In this document: piece after piece, positions 34,565-41,434 of the stretch | Numbering within the stretch: the stretch's first letter is position 1 | Layout of the letters: every line of letters begins with the position of its first letter | Source: Butyrivibrio proteoclasticus P6B7 | Lineage (GTDB): Bacteria; Bacillota; Clostridia; Lachnospirales; Lachnospiraceae | DNA length: 64,000 nucleotides | Assembly (NCBI RefSeq): GCF_000622085.1 | Contig: NZ_JHWL01000018.1 | Coordinates: 1 to 64,000 of the forward strand | Direction: 5' to 3' | Position numbers and translations under genes: made by a program | Notes under the pieces: generated by a model | The model's input: only the letters and a program-made list of their open reading frames with translations | Database searches by the model: none | Told to the model about the DNA's origin: nothing

Positions 34565-35047
34565 TTAAGGATCAACATATCTTATAGCTGCAAATCCGTC
34601 TCTATCCTCAATATCATCATCGCCAAATAGTTCCATCTCGCCATCGCGATGTCTATAATACCTTAGATTTACGTCCTCATCTTCAATAGCAATAATGATT
34701 CTGAAGGCATAGCAAGGAAACATATTTCTTAGTTTACATCCCCATATTTCTGAGATAATAAGTGCAATTCTTAAAGCTTCCTCAGGATTCTCAACATCAA
34801 AATAATCGCCAATATTAAACTCACTAAAACTAGATTCAAATCCAGCCATATCATAATTAGCCCTTACTATTCTCTTTACGTCAGAATCTGTAAATGTCAT
34901 TTTCTCACCAAATAATATAAATCCCTTCTCTTCGTAAAAATCAGGCCAAATCTTTTCTCTATTTCCACTTATCTTAAAATCTGATTCTTCGAGTTTATAA
35001 ATCTTTGTTTTCATGTCTTTTGTGCATCTAATATCTTTAATGTCCAT
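34565..35047 (-). CDS. Putative immunity protein beside a toxin remnant
   Basis: A 160-residue acidic, soluble protein with no recognised family. Segments such as WPDFYEEKGFILFGEKMTFTD and a C-terminal ELFGDDDIEDRDGF give it the acidic character common to immunity proteins of polymorphic toxin systems. The first 11 bases of the gene overlap the 3' end of an upstream open fragment (35037-35207) that looks like the C-terminus of a secreted toxin. This overlap is the main reason for proposing an immunity role; no direct motif proves it. Confidence 0.5.
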   Translation of the reverse strand: MDIKDIRCTKDMKTKIYKLEESDFKISGNREKIWPDFYEEKGFILFGEKMTFTDSDVKRIVRANYDMAGFESSFSEFNIGDYFDVENPEEALRIALIISEIWGCKLRNMFPCYAFRIIIAIEDEDVNLRYYRHRDGEMELFGDDDIEDRDGFAAIRYVDP

Positions 35048-35207
35048 AATATGGTTCCTCTCCTAAATAATTCAGTCCTTTATTCATCGCTTTTTGTATC
35101 CATGGATCTTGTAATATTTTTTGTATTTTTTGTGGTGCTACCCTACCAGCTAAATCATATAGTAATCCTGTTACTGGACTAAATCTGTATTTTCCAGACC
35201 CTCTTTT
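35037..35207 (-). pseudogene. C-terminal fragment of a polymorphic-toxin-like gene
   Basis: A 56-codon open stretch without a plausible start codon (a stop lies immediately upstream; the first Met is at codon 41). It reads GSGKYRFSPVTGLLYDLAGR and, later, QDPWIQKAMNKGLNYLGEEP. The pattern SPVTGLLYDLAGRVAP is that of a linker into a C-terminal toxin domain. Its TAA overlaps the start of the following gene by 11 bases, the coupled layout of toxin-immunity pairs. The rest of the toxin gene is absent, so this is interpreted as a relic left after recombination or deletion. Confidence 0.5.
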
Positions 35208-35450
35208 TTATCCATAGCAGATATTTTAATATGTATGAAATATTAATATATGTATTTTTGTGAAAATGTAATATTATTTCTTTTGGTTCACAAACAAAAA
35301 GAGATTACCAAGCCTTTTCCTCGATGAATTTGTGATTTGGGTTTTGAAGTTATATTGATATATTTGTTGCCGTAATTTGGGGATTCTCTTTGATTCTTTA
35401 TGCTAACGTTTTTCTGAATGTCTCATAATGGATTGTTTTTTAGCACTCTT
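35208..35450. other. AT-rich intergenic stretch
   Basis: About 240 bp, very AT-rich, between the toxin relic and array A. I see no gene, promoter or repeat in it beyond short A/T palindromes. Confidence 0.5.
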
Positions 35451-35742
35451 GGGCAAATTCTAAACAATTGGCCATATTACCCAGGCAAAATCATGTTGCT
35501 ATGGGTAAAAATGTATTCTCTGCCCATCTTGCCCATGAATCATGCCTCTGTCTTGGGTAATATCATTTTTTAAACCGATTTTGCCCAAACCACACTCCCC
35601 TTCCTTGGGTAACTTCACGCAAAACAATCATCTTACCCAAAAGCCGCTCCACAATCATGGGTATTTTTAAACAAAACATCCTTCTTACCCAAAAGCCACT
35701 CCTCTATCACGGGTAATTTCAAACAAAACATCCATCCGCCCC
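35451..35742. repeat. Phased inverted-repeat array A (GGGYAA type, six 52-bp units)
   Basis: GGGYAA-like elements start at 35451, 35503, 35555, 35607, 35659 and 35711, exactly 52 bp apart. The inverse element (TTRCCC; CCGCCC in the last unit) ends 32 bp after each start. Structure: 6 + 20 + 6 + 20 bp. Spacer sequences vary while their lengths do not. The array ends 173 bp before the nuclease gene. Confidence 0.93.
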
Positions 35743-35915
35743 TATAACATAGGCAAATCCGCATAAATACTAGAGCTTGCCCTTATCTCTTTACAATTCC
35801 AAAAAAGCATGTTATTGTTGTCATCGCGAAATCTTTCGAATTCTTGATATTTTCTTATCGACATAATTCTTGTCAGATTTCAACTCTAATACAATTTAAC
35901 AGAAAAGGGATTTTA

Positions 35916-36692
35916 ATGTTTATTAGTGACATTGCATTAAAGGAAAAGCAGAGGCTTGTTGTACAGCTTCGTGCTTTGGAAGAACAATTTAATAAGAGGG
36001 AATTTCTCGAAGGCAAGATTTCTTTTAGCAAGAATGGTACTTCATACAAATTCTTCAATTTGACCAACATGAACCGGAGCTATATCCCAGCTGCAGAAAA
36101 AGATCTCATAAAGAGTCTCTGCACCAAGCGATATTATGAAGACAAAATATCTGCTTACAAAAAGGAAATTCGAGCGCTGGACTTATTTCTATCCAGGAGT
36201 CCCAAGGATCCTGACGATATTATCAGGAAACATCCTGAGCTGAGGTCATTCTTGCTAGATGTCCCTGAATATGCTGATGAAATTGATGAGTGGGCAACCG
36301 ATGACGACGAATGTACCAAGCACCCTGAGCACTTGATAATTCAGACCCTCAAAGGAGATATGGTTCGCTCAAAGTCAGAAGCTATGATAGCTGATGAACT
36401 ATTCAGATCCAAGGTTCCTTATATTTATGAGAAGAAACTTGCGGTAGGAAGCGATTTCTTTTACCCTGACTTCACAGTCAAAAACAAAAGGACCGGTCAA
36501 ATCTATATTTGGGAACACTTTGGAAAGATGGATGATCCAAAATATATTGAGAATAATTGCTTGTACAAGCTCAATAGATATTTAAGAGCCGGCTACATAC
36601 CAAGCATCAACTTCATTGCAACCTATGAAGACCCCAAGAATCCTTTTTATCCTATCAAGGTGTCTCAGATAATTGAGCAGTATCTCACTTGA
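35916..36692 (+). CDS. PD-(D/E)XK-like nuclease flanked by repeat arrays
   Basis: A 258-residue protein. The ATG at 35916 has AAGGG seven bases upstream; an in-frame TTG at 35844 lacks a ribosome site. Residues 5-30 and 60-92 are helical, the first likely coiled coil. The C-terminal half has the restriction-endonuclease-fold pattern: RSKSEAMIADELF (Glu155), a YEKKL strand, FYPDFTV (Asp185), then YIWEHFGKMDDPKY (Glu200), and a helix with KLNRYLRAGYI. The E...PDF...WEH arrangement is a variant PD-(D/E)XK core. It is the only plus-strand gene in this part and has GGGYAA arrays on both sides, 173 bp upstream and 55 bp downstream. It may act on the arrays, on their transcripts or on foreign DNA; this is not shown. 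Confidence 0.75.
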   Translation: MFISDIALKEKQRLVVQLRALEEQFNKREFLEGKISFSKNGTSYKFFNLTNMNRSYIPAAEKDLIKSLCTKRYYEDKISAYKKEIRALDLFLSRSPKDPDDIIRKHPELRSFLLDVPEYADEIDEWATDDDECTKHPEHLIIQTLKGDMVRSKSEAMIADELFRSKVPYIYEKKLAVGSDFFYPDFTVKNKRTGQIYIWEHFGKMDDPKYIENNCLYKLNRYLRAGYIPSINFIATYEDPKNPFYPIKVSQIIEQYLT

Positions 36693-36747
36693 AGTAGGAT
36701 TTACCTGTCATAATATTTGTCTTCGGTCTGATGTTGTCGGTCATCTT

Positions 36748-37169
36748 GGGTAAATTTGAAATAACCACTAATCTTGCCCAGGGTATGGATTGGTGTCTTG
36801 GGTAAACTAGCAATAATCGGCATTCTTGCCCAAGGAATGAGTTGGTGTCTTGGGCAAAAAGGCAATATTTTCAATTCTTACCCGAGTCATGAGCTGATGT
36901 CATGGGTAAATATATAATAATCGGCATTCTTGCCCAAGTTATGTGTTGGTATCATGGGTAAAAAAACAATAATTACTATTCTTGCCCGAGTTATACATTG
37001 GTGCCACGGGCAAATCCTAAAAAATCGACACTTTTGCCCAACGCATTCACTACTATCACGGGTAAATATATATAATTCCTCATTCTTGCCCAATACATAC
37101 GCTGATGCCCTGGGTAAATTTGCGATAATCGCCTTTCTTGCCCAATACATATAATGTTGCTGTGGGTAA
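36748..37169. repeat. Phased inverted-repeat array B (GGGYAA type, 8.5 units of 52 bp)
   Basis: GGGYAA starts at 36748, 36800, 36852, 36904, 36956, 37008, 37060, 37112 and 37164, always 52 bp apart. TTRCCC starts 26 bp after each of the first eight. The plus-strand element is mostly GGGTAA and the inverse mostly TTGCCC, so a plus-strand RNA could pair with a U-G wobble, while the minus-strand RNA would have a C-A mismatch. The 20-bp spacers differ but share weak consensus such as AATAATCGGCATT. The array ends at the 3' end of the CYTH gene. Confidence 0.94.
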
Positions 37170-37206
37170 TAATCTCTTTTCCAATCAATAATTATAAAAT
37201 ATGGTT

Positions 37207-37743
37207 TTACGCCAAAACAATTTTCTCAGTACTCATGTAGGCGTTGCTATATCTCTGATCTCCGGAAACGTCGTCCCTGAACCAGCTGGCAGGATTGTAC
37301 AAAAGAGCTATCTCTTTACTAGGAAATTCTACTTCTGCAAGAACTCTGCCTCTATAAACGCCTTCAAATACATCCAGTTCAATCTTCATGTCACCGTTTC
37401 GTATCATATCTGCAACATCAGGATGGTCTCTCAGGAACTCCTTGGTAAAACTATCATCGTTGAGAGGAATAAGGTATCTCCTCTTAGAGATTACGTTGCC
37501 ATCTGCCTTGGCAATTAAATGTCCGTAGCTCTTAGCATCCAGAGGCATGTTGTACTCGGTCTGGCCGATTCCATCTGCGTTTCTGTTGCCCTTATAGGTC
37601 ATGTAATAAGAGTCATCCTCACGTCTCACGCGGACAGCTGGAGAAACATTAAGATAGCCCTGCTCAATCCTGTGGCAAGGAAATCTCTCAAGCCCCTCCG
37701 GAAGGCTCTTTATTGTAAACTTTCTCTCAATCTCTACTCCCAT
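37207..37743 (-). CDS. CYTH-domain protein
   Basis: A 178-residue member of the CYTH superfamily (class IV adenylate cyclase / thiamine- and inorganic-triphosphatase fold). The diagnostic ExExK motif is EIERK at residues 4-8. It is followed by basic and acidic residues lining the tunnel (VRVRRE, MTYKGN, TEYNMPLD, SKRRYLIP, KIELDVFEG, AEVEF). It probably hydrolyses an inorganic or nucleoside triphosphate in a metal-dependent way; substrate unknown. The ATG at 37743 has AGGGGG six bases upstream; longer frames into the hairpin-rich region are unlikely. Confidence 0.88.
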   Translation of the reverse strand: MGVEIERKFTIKSLPEGLERFPCHRIEQGYLNVSPAVRVRREDDSYYMTYKGNRNADGIGQTEYNMPLDAKSYGHLIAKADGNVISKRRYLIPLNDDSFTKEFLRDHPDVADMIRNGDMKIELDVFEGVYRGRVLAEVEFPSKEIALLYNPASWFRDDVSGDQRYSNAYMSTEKIVLA

Positions 37744-37777
37744 AAATCCCCCTGAATAATAGAATCTGAAACTAGAA

Positions 37778-37961
37778 AGCATGTTGCTTGCAACATGCTC
37801 GCGCCGAGCGCGGTTGCATTTATGCAACATTTACCTATCGCGCGATGTGCAGATCACTTGGCGAGGTTTTTTCGAGCCTAGTGAAATGTCATACACAGTA
37901 GTGTGCATCCATAGCGGAGCGTTTTTTATGATATAGGAATTTCGGAGAAATTTCCTATATC
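37778..37961. other. Hairpin-dense intergenic region (possible structured RNA or repeat element)
   Basis: Between the CYTH and DJ-1 genes there are several strong stems in under 200 bp: AGCATGTTGC/GCAACATGCT (37778-37799), CGCGC/GCGCG (37800-37812), GTTGCAT/ATGCAAC (37813-37828), an imperfect CACT-GGC...GCC-AGTG stem (37855-37884), and GATATAGGAA/TTCCTATATC (37930-37961). It is more GC-structured than other spacers here. I recognise no known RNA family in it. Confidence 0.55.
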
Positions 37962-37965
37962 TAAA

Positions 37966-37989
37966 TAAGGGTGCCATACCTGACACCCT
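37966..37989 (-). terminator. Terminator-like hairpin after the DJ-1 gene
   Basis: Stem AGGGTG-CA/TG-CACCCT with one mismatch and a 4-nt loop, followed on the minus strand by TTATTTAG. It is 12 nt after the stop. Confidence 0.6.
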
Positions 37990-38000
37990 CATCAAATACA

Positions 38001-38552
38001 TTATTTATTATATACGATTTTTGCAGCCATTTCATCTGCCGCTTCCTTACCCTGGAAGTGCTCAATAATAGCAAGCCCAAATGGAATAGCTGTTCCCATG
38101 CCACGGCTTGTGATAAAGTTGCCGTCCTTAGTAACCTCAGTGGTCTGCACATCTGCACTGCCTAAGTCCACTTCGCATCCCGGATAGCAGCAAGCTTTTT
38201 TACCATCAAGGATTCCCATCTTGCCGTATACAGTAGGTGCTGCGCAGATAGCTGCCAGCATCTTGCCCTTCTGGTTAAAAGAACTAATCTGATCTTTAAG
38301 CTTATCGCAAGCCCCAAGATTCCTGGTTCCTGGCTGGCCACCTGGAAGAATGATCATATCAATTCCGTCAAAGTCCACATCCTCCAAAAGGGCATCACTT
38401 TCCACGGTAATGTTGTGTGATCCAGTGACACTCTTTCTTCCCATGATTGATGCCATGGTGATCTCTATGCCAGCGCGTCTTAAAAGGTCCACAACTGTAA
38501 GAGCCTCTATCTCCTCAAATCCATCTGCCAAAAAAATCGCTGTTTTTGCCAT
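38001..38552 (-). CDS. DJ-1/PfpI (YajL/ThiJ) family protein
   Basis: A 183-residue cytoplasmic protein of the DJ-1/PfpI superfamily. It begins KTAIFLADGFEEIEALTVVD, where the FEEIEA glutamate is conserved. It has IILPGGQPGTRN and the nucleophile elbow LAAICAAPTVYGKMG with the reactive cysteine, followed by TSRGMGTAIPFGLAII. Relatives act as protein/nucleic-acid deglycases or oxidative-stress chaperones; which applies here is unknown. It stands alone between a LacI gene and a terminator. Confidence 0.92.
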   Translation of the reverse strand: MAKTAIFLADGFEEIEALTVVDLLRRAGIEITMASIMGRKSVTGSHNITVESDALLEDVDFDGIDMIILPGGQPGTRNLGACDKLKDQISSFNQKGKMLAAICAAPTVYGKMGILDGKKACCYPGCEVDLGSADVQTTEVTKDGNFITSRGMGTAIPFGLAIIEHFQGKEAADEMAAKIVYNK

Positions 38553-38663
38553 ACTTCCTCCTTGGTAAATCGCTGAATTATTAAGTCAAAAAAATGATAC
38601 TGTCCAAAGTCTGTAAACCTCGAACAGTACCATTATAACATCTAATGATTTCTAATAGTTTTA

Positions 38664-39695
38664 TTATCTGATCTCTTTGGTAGATTCCCCAACAATAAGT
38701 TCTCCAGGGAATACTATATGTCTATGATGACTCTCTCCCTCGATAATGTCAAAGATAAGTCTCATAGTCTCCTTAGAAATCTCATCAAGAGGCTGCTTAA
38801 TGGTGGTAAGACGAGGAATGCAAAAATCCGCCATCTCCTGTCCGTCGAATCCGGCAACGCTTACGTCCTGAGGAACTCTAAGGCCTGCATCTGCCAGGGC
38901 ACGAAGGGCACCGATGGCAAGCACGTCGGAAATGCAGTAAATGGCTGTGAACTTCTCACCGGACTTGATAAGGGCTCTGGTGGTGTCATAACCGTTACGC
39001 ATGGAATAAATGCGCCTGTCTACAAAGCGGATAAGCTTCTCATTAGGCTCGATTCCATTGTCCTTAAGGGCCTGAAGATATCCCTGAAGTCTTTGCTGAA
39101 CAACTGAAGGGTTATCATTACCCTCAGTAAGGATGGCGATCTTCTTGTGGCCAAGGCCAATGAGATACTCCACCATCTTGCGGCTTTCAAGGGCATCATC
39201 CACTGATACTGTTGAATAGGAGTTCCTACTGAGATTATCAGAAATATCAGAACCGATAGTGGCAAAAACAACCGGTACATTGAGCTTCTTGATCTTATCT
39301 GCTGAATGCATGGCACTTCCGCCCATGAATATGATTCCGCGAAGTCGTTTCTCTTTTTCCAGCTCAAGAGCAACGTCCACCTCGTCTTCATAGGCTTCAA
39401 CGTGTCTAAGTACAAGAGCATAGCCCTTTTCCTCAGTGGCCTGTTCAACCACCTCGATCATAGGTGAGAAGAAGGGGTTAGTAATACCCTTTACCAGCAC
39501 TGCTATGCACTTGGCATCTATTCTCTTAAGGTTTCTTGCGCTGTTATTGGGAATATAGCCTGTCTCCTCGATGACGGCCATAATCCTTTTCTTAGTCTCA
39601 GGATTGATATCTGAGTGATCATTTAAAGCCCTGGATACGGTGCTGACTCCAACACCGCATCTTTTGGCTATTTCTTTAATTGTTATACCTGCCAT
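38664..39695 (-). CDS. LacI-family transcriptional repressor
   Basis: A 343-residue regulator. The N-terminal helix-turn-helix ITIKEIAKRCGVGVSTVSRA and the hinge helix RNLKRIDAK are typical. The periplasmic-binding-protein-like effector domain includes VPVVFATIGSD, GLGHKKIAILTEG, and VSVAGFDGQEMADFCIPRLT. It is the second gene after malQ (20 bp apart), so it probably represses malQ and itself through the twin palindromes at 41279-41309. A maltooligosaccharide or glucose-derived effector is an inference from that pairing. Confidence 0.93.
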   Translation of the reverse strand: MAGITIKEIAKRCGVGVSTVSRALNDHSDINPETKKRIMAVIEETGYIPNNSARNLKRIDAKCIAVLVKGITNPFFSPMIEVVEQATEEKGYALVLRHVEAYEDEVDVALELEKEKRLRGIIFMGGSAMHSADKIKKLNVPVVFATIGSDISDNLSRNSYSTVSVDDALESRKMVEYLIGLGHKKIAILTEGNDNPSVVQQRLQGYLQALKDNGIEPNEKLIRFVDRRIYSMRNGYDTTRALIKSGEKFTAIYCISDVLAIGALRALADAGLRVPQDVSVAGFDGQEMADFCIPRLTTIKQPLDEISKETMRLIFDIIEGESHHRHIVFPGELIVGESTKEIR

Positions 39696-39715
39696 AATAA
39701 CAACCTACGCTTTTA

Positions 39716-41236
39716 TTATTTTGAAAGTCTCTTGTATATCCTAGCATAGTCCAGCATCTTTTGGGCAAGTTCTTCTGAGAGAGCATCCTTCTTCATGCGC
39801 CATACCCAGTTGCCGCCGAGGGTAGAAGGAGTGTTGATCCTTGCATTGCCTGGAAGCTCAAGGTAATCCTGCATAGGGATAATAACTGTATCTGAAACGC
39901 TGGCAAAGGCAGCTCTGATCATAGCCCATACTGCCTCTTTGCTGTATCTGATGCCAAGATACTCCTTACAGAACTTGCGGTCCTGTCTTGGGATATCATT
40001 GAACCATCCTCTTGTTGTGGCATTGTCATGGGTTCCAGTATAAACGATACAGTTCTTAGTATAGTTATGAGGCAGATAATCGCTCTCTTCTCTTGAATCA
40101 AAAGCAAACTGAAGGATCTTCATTCCTGGATAACCAGTTCTCTGAACCAGCTTAATTACTGATGGTGTAAGGAATCCAAGGTCCTCAGCGATGACTCTCT
40201 TCTCGCCCAGCTCTTTCTTCATTGTGTCAAAGAGTTCAATTCCTGGGCCCTTTCTCCACTCGCCAATCTCAGCTGTTGGATTGCCATAAGGAATTGCATA
40301 GTACTCATCAAAGCCTCTGAAATGGTCGATTCTTACTACATCGTAAAGTCTGTAGCAGTGAGCGATTCGCTTCATCCACCACTTATATCCTGTCTTCTTG
40401 TGGTAATCCCAGCGGTAAAGAGGATTGCCCCAGAGCTGACCTGTTGCACTAAAGGCATCTGGTGGGCATCCAGCCACGTCGATAGGTACATTGTTCTTAT
40501 CAAGCTGGAACAGTTCTGGATTAGCCCAGGTATCAGCGCTATCAAAGGCAACATAGATTGGGATATCTCCGATGATATCTATGCCCCTCTTGTTGGCATA
40601 TTCCTTAAGTGCCATCCACTGCTTAGCAAAGAGATACTGAAGGAAGCTATAAAAATCTATCTCCTCCTTGTACTTCTCTTTAGCTTTAGCCATGGCATCT
40701 TTTTTACGTAATCTAATGCCCTCTTCCCATGTATTCCAGGCTCTTCCGCCGTTGTCGTTCTTAAGAGCCATGAAAAGAGCATAATCAAAGAGCCAGTCGT
40801 TGTTTCTGGACTTCTTAAAGGCCTCAAATTCCTTGATTATGGTCTTGGAATTCTTGCTCTTACCGATATTATCATAGGCCTTCTTAAGAAGGTCGAAACG
40901 ATGACGATACATTCTCTCGTAGTCAATATACTCTTCAGTTCCGCCAAAGTCGTACTTATCAGGGTCTGCCTTACTAAGGAGTCCCTCACCGATAAGTGCG
41001 TCGATATCTATAAAATATGGGTTTCCAGCAAATGTTGAAAAAGACTGATATGGAGAATCTCCATAGCTTGTTGGTCCTAATGGTAATATCTGCCAGTAGC
41101 TCTGCCCGGTCTTTTCAAGGAAATCCACAAAGTCATAAGCCTCCTTGGAAAAAGATCCTATTCCATACTTTGATGACAATGAAAAAATAGGTAGAAGCAC
41201 TCCACAAGCTCTTTTACTTTTCTGTGTCTTTGCCAT
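39716..41236 (-). CDS. malQ: 4-alpha-glucanotransferase (amylomaltase)
   Basis: A 506-residue GH77 enzyme that transfers alpha-1,4-glucan chains, used in maltodextrin or glycogen metabolism in the cytoplasm. Family blocks are clear: the N-terminal CGVLLPIFSLSSKYGIGSF, WQILPLGPTSYGDSPYQSFS, the nucleophile region VRIDHFRGFDEYYAIP, acid/base region RVIAEDLGFLTPSV and YTGTHDNATTRGW. Length is standard. The ATG at 41236 has AGAGGG six bases upstream. First gene of the malQ-lacI pair. Confidence 0.96.
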   Translation of the reverse strand: MAKTQKSKRACGVLLPIFSLSSKYGIGSFSKEAYDFVDFLEKTGQSYWQILPLGPTSYGDSPYQSFSTFAGNPYFIDIDALIGEGLLSKADPDKYDFGGTEEYIDYERMYRHRFDLLKKAYDNIGKSKNSKTIIKEFEAFKKSRNNDWLFDYALFMALKNDNGGRAWNTWEEGIRLRKKDAMAKAKEKYKEEIDFYSFLQYLFAKQWMALKEYANKRGIDIIGDIPIYVAFDSADTWANPELFQLDKNNVPIDVAGCPPDAFSATGQLWGNPLYRWDYHKKTGYKWWMKRIAHCYRLYDVVRIDHFRGFDEYYAIPYGNPTAEIGEWRKGPGIELFDTMKKELGEKRVIAEDLGFLTPSVIKLVQRTGYPGMKILQFAFDSREESDYLPHNYTKNCIVYTGTHDNATTRGWFNDIPRQDRKFCKEYLGIRYSKEAVWAMIRAAFASVSDTVIIPMQDYLELPGNARINTPSTLGGNWVWRMKKDALSEELAQKMLDYARIYKRLSK

Positions 41237-41278
41237 TTTAATCCCTCTCAATCTGAAAAAATAATACTTGAATGTGAA

Positions 41279-41309
41279 TGTTCCGGAACAAATTCAAAAT
41301 TACCGGTAA
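41279..41309. promoter_or_regulatory. Twin palindromic operators upstream of malQ
   Basis: Two perfect palindromes, TGTTCCGGAACA (41279-41290) and TTACCGGTAA (41300-41309), have centres exactly 20 bp apart, about two helical turns. They precede malQ by about 45 bp and share the CCGG core. They are good candidates for binding sites of the LacI-type protein encoded in the same operon. A TATTAT lies downstream on the minus strand. Confidence 0.6.
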
Positions 41310-41374
41310 CGTTTCCATAACTCTACTTTACACGTTTCTATGTATTTTTTCAAGTTATAGTTCTTTTACCATAT

Positions 41375-41408
41375 AAAAAGAGGATCGACCATTTCGGGCC
41401 GATCCTCC
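41375..41408 (-). terminator. Rho-independent terminator of the PfkB kinase gene
   Basis: Stem GAGGATCG/CGATCCTC, continuing with a one-base mismatch into GG/CC pairs, followed on the minus strand by TTTTT. Confidence 0.85.
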
Positions 41409-41434
41409 TAGGTTGTCACAAATTAAATTAGCAT

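Noticed and set aside
35451-37169. CRISPR array
   Set aside because: The repeated element is only about 6 bp and alternates in orientation every 26 bp; CRISPR repeats are 24-47 bp and direct. No cas genes are in the window.
35451-37169. TIGR-Tas type guide-RNA array
   Set aside because: The two-spacer layout is superficially similar, but no Nop-domain Tas protein is present, and the unit lengths and 20-bp spacers do not match what I know of those arrays. The adjacent protein is PD-(D/E)XK-like.
36887-37188. Minus-strand frames within array B (65 to 87 codons)
   Set aside because: Periodic peptides produced by the 52-bp repeats; no start signals and no protein-like composition.
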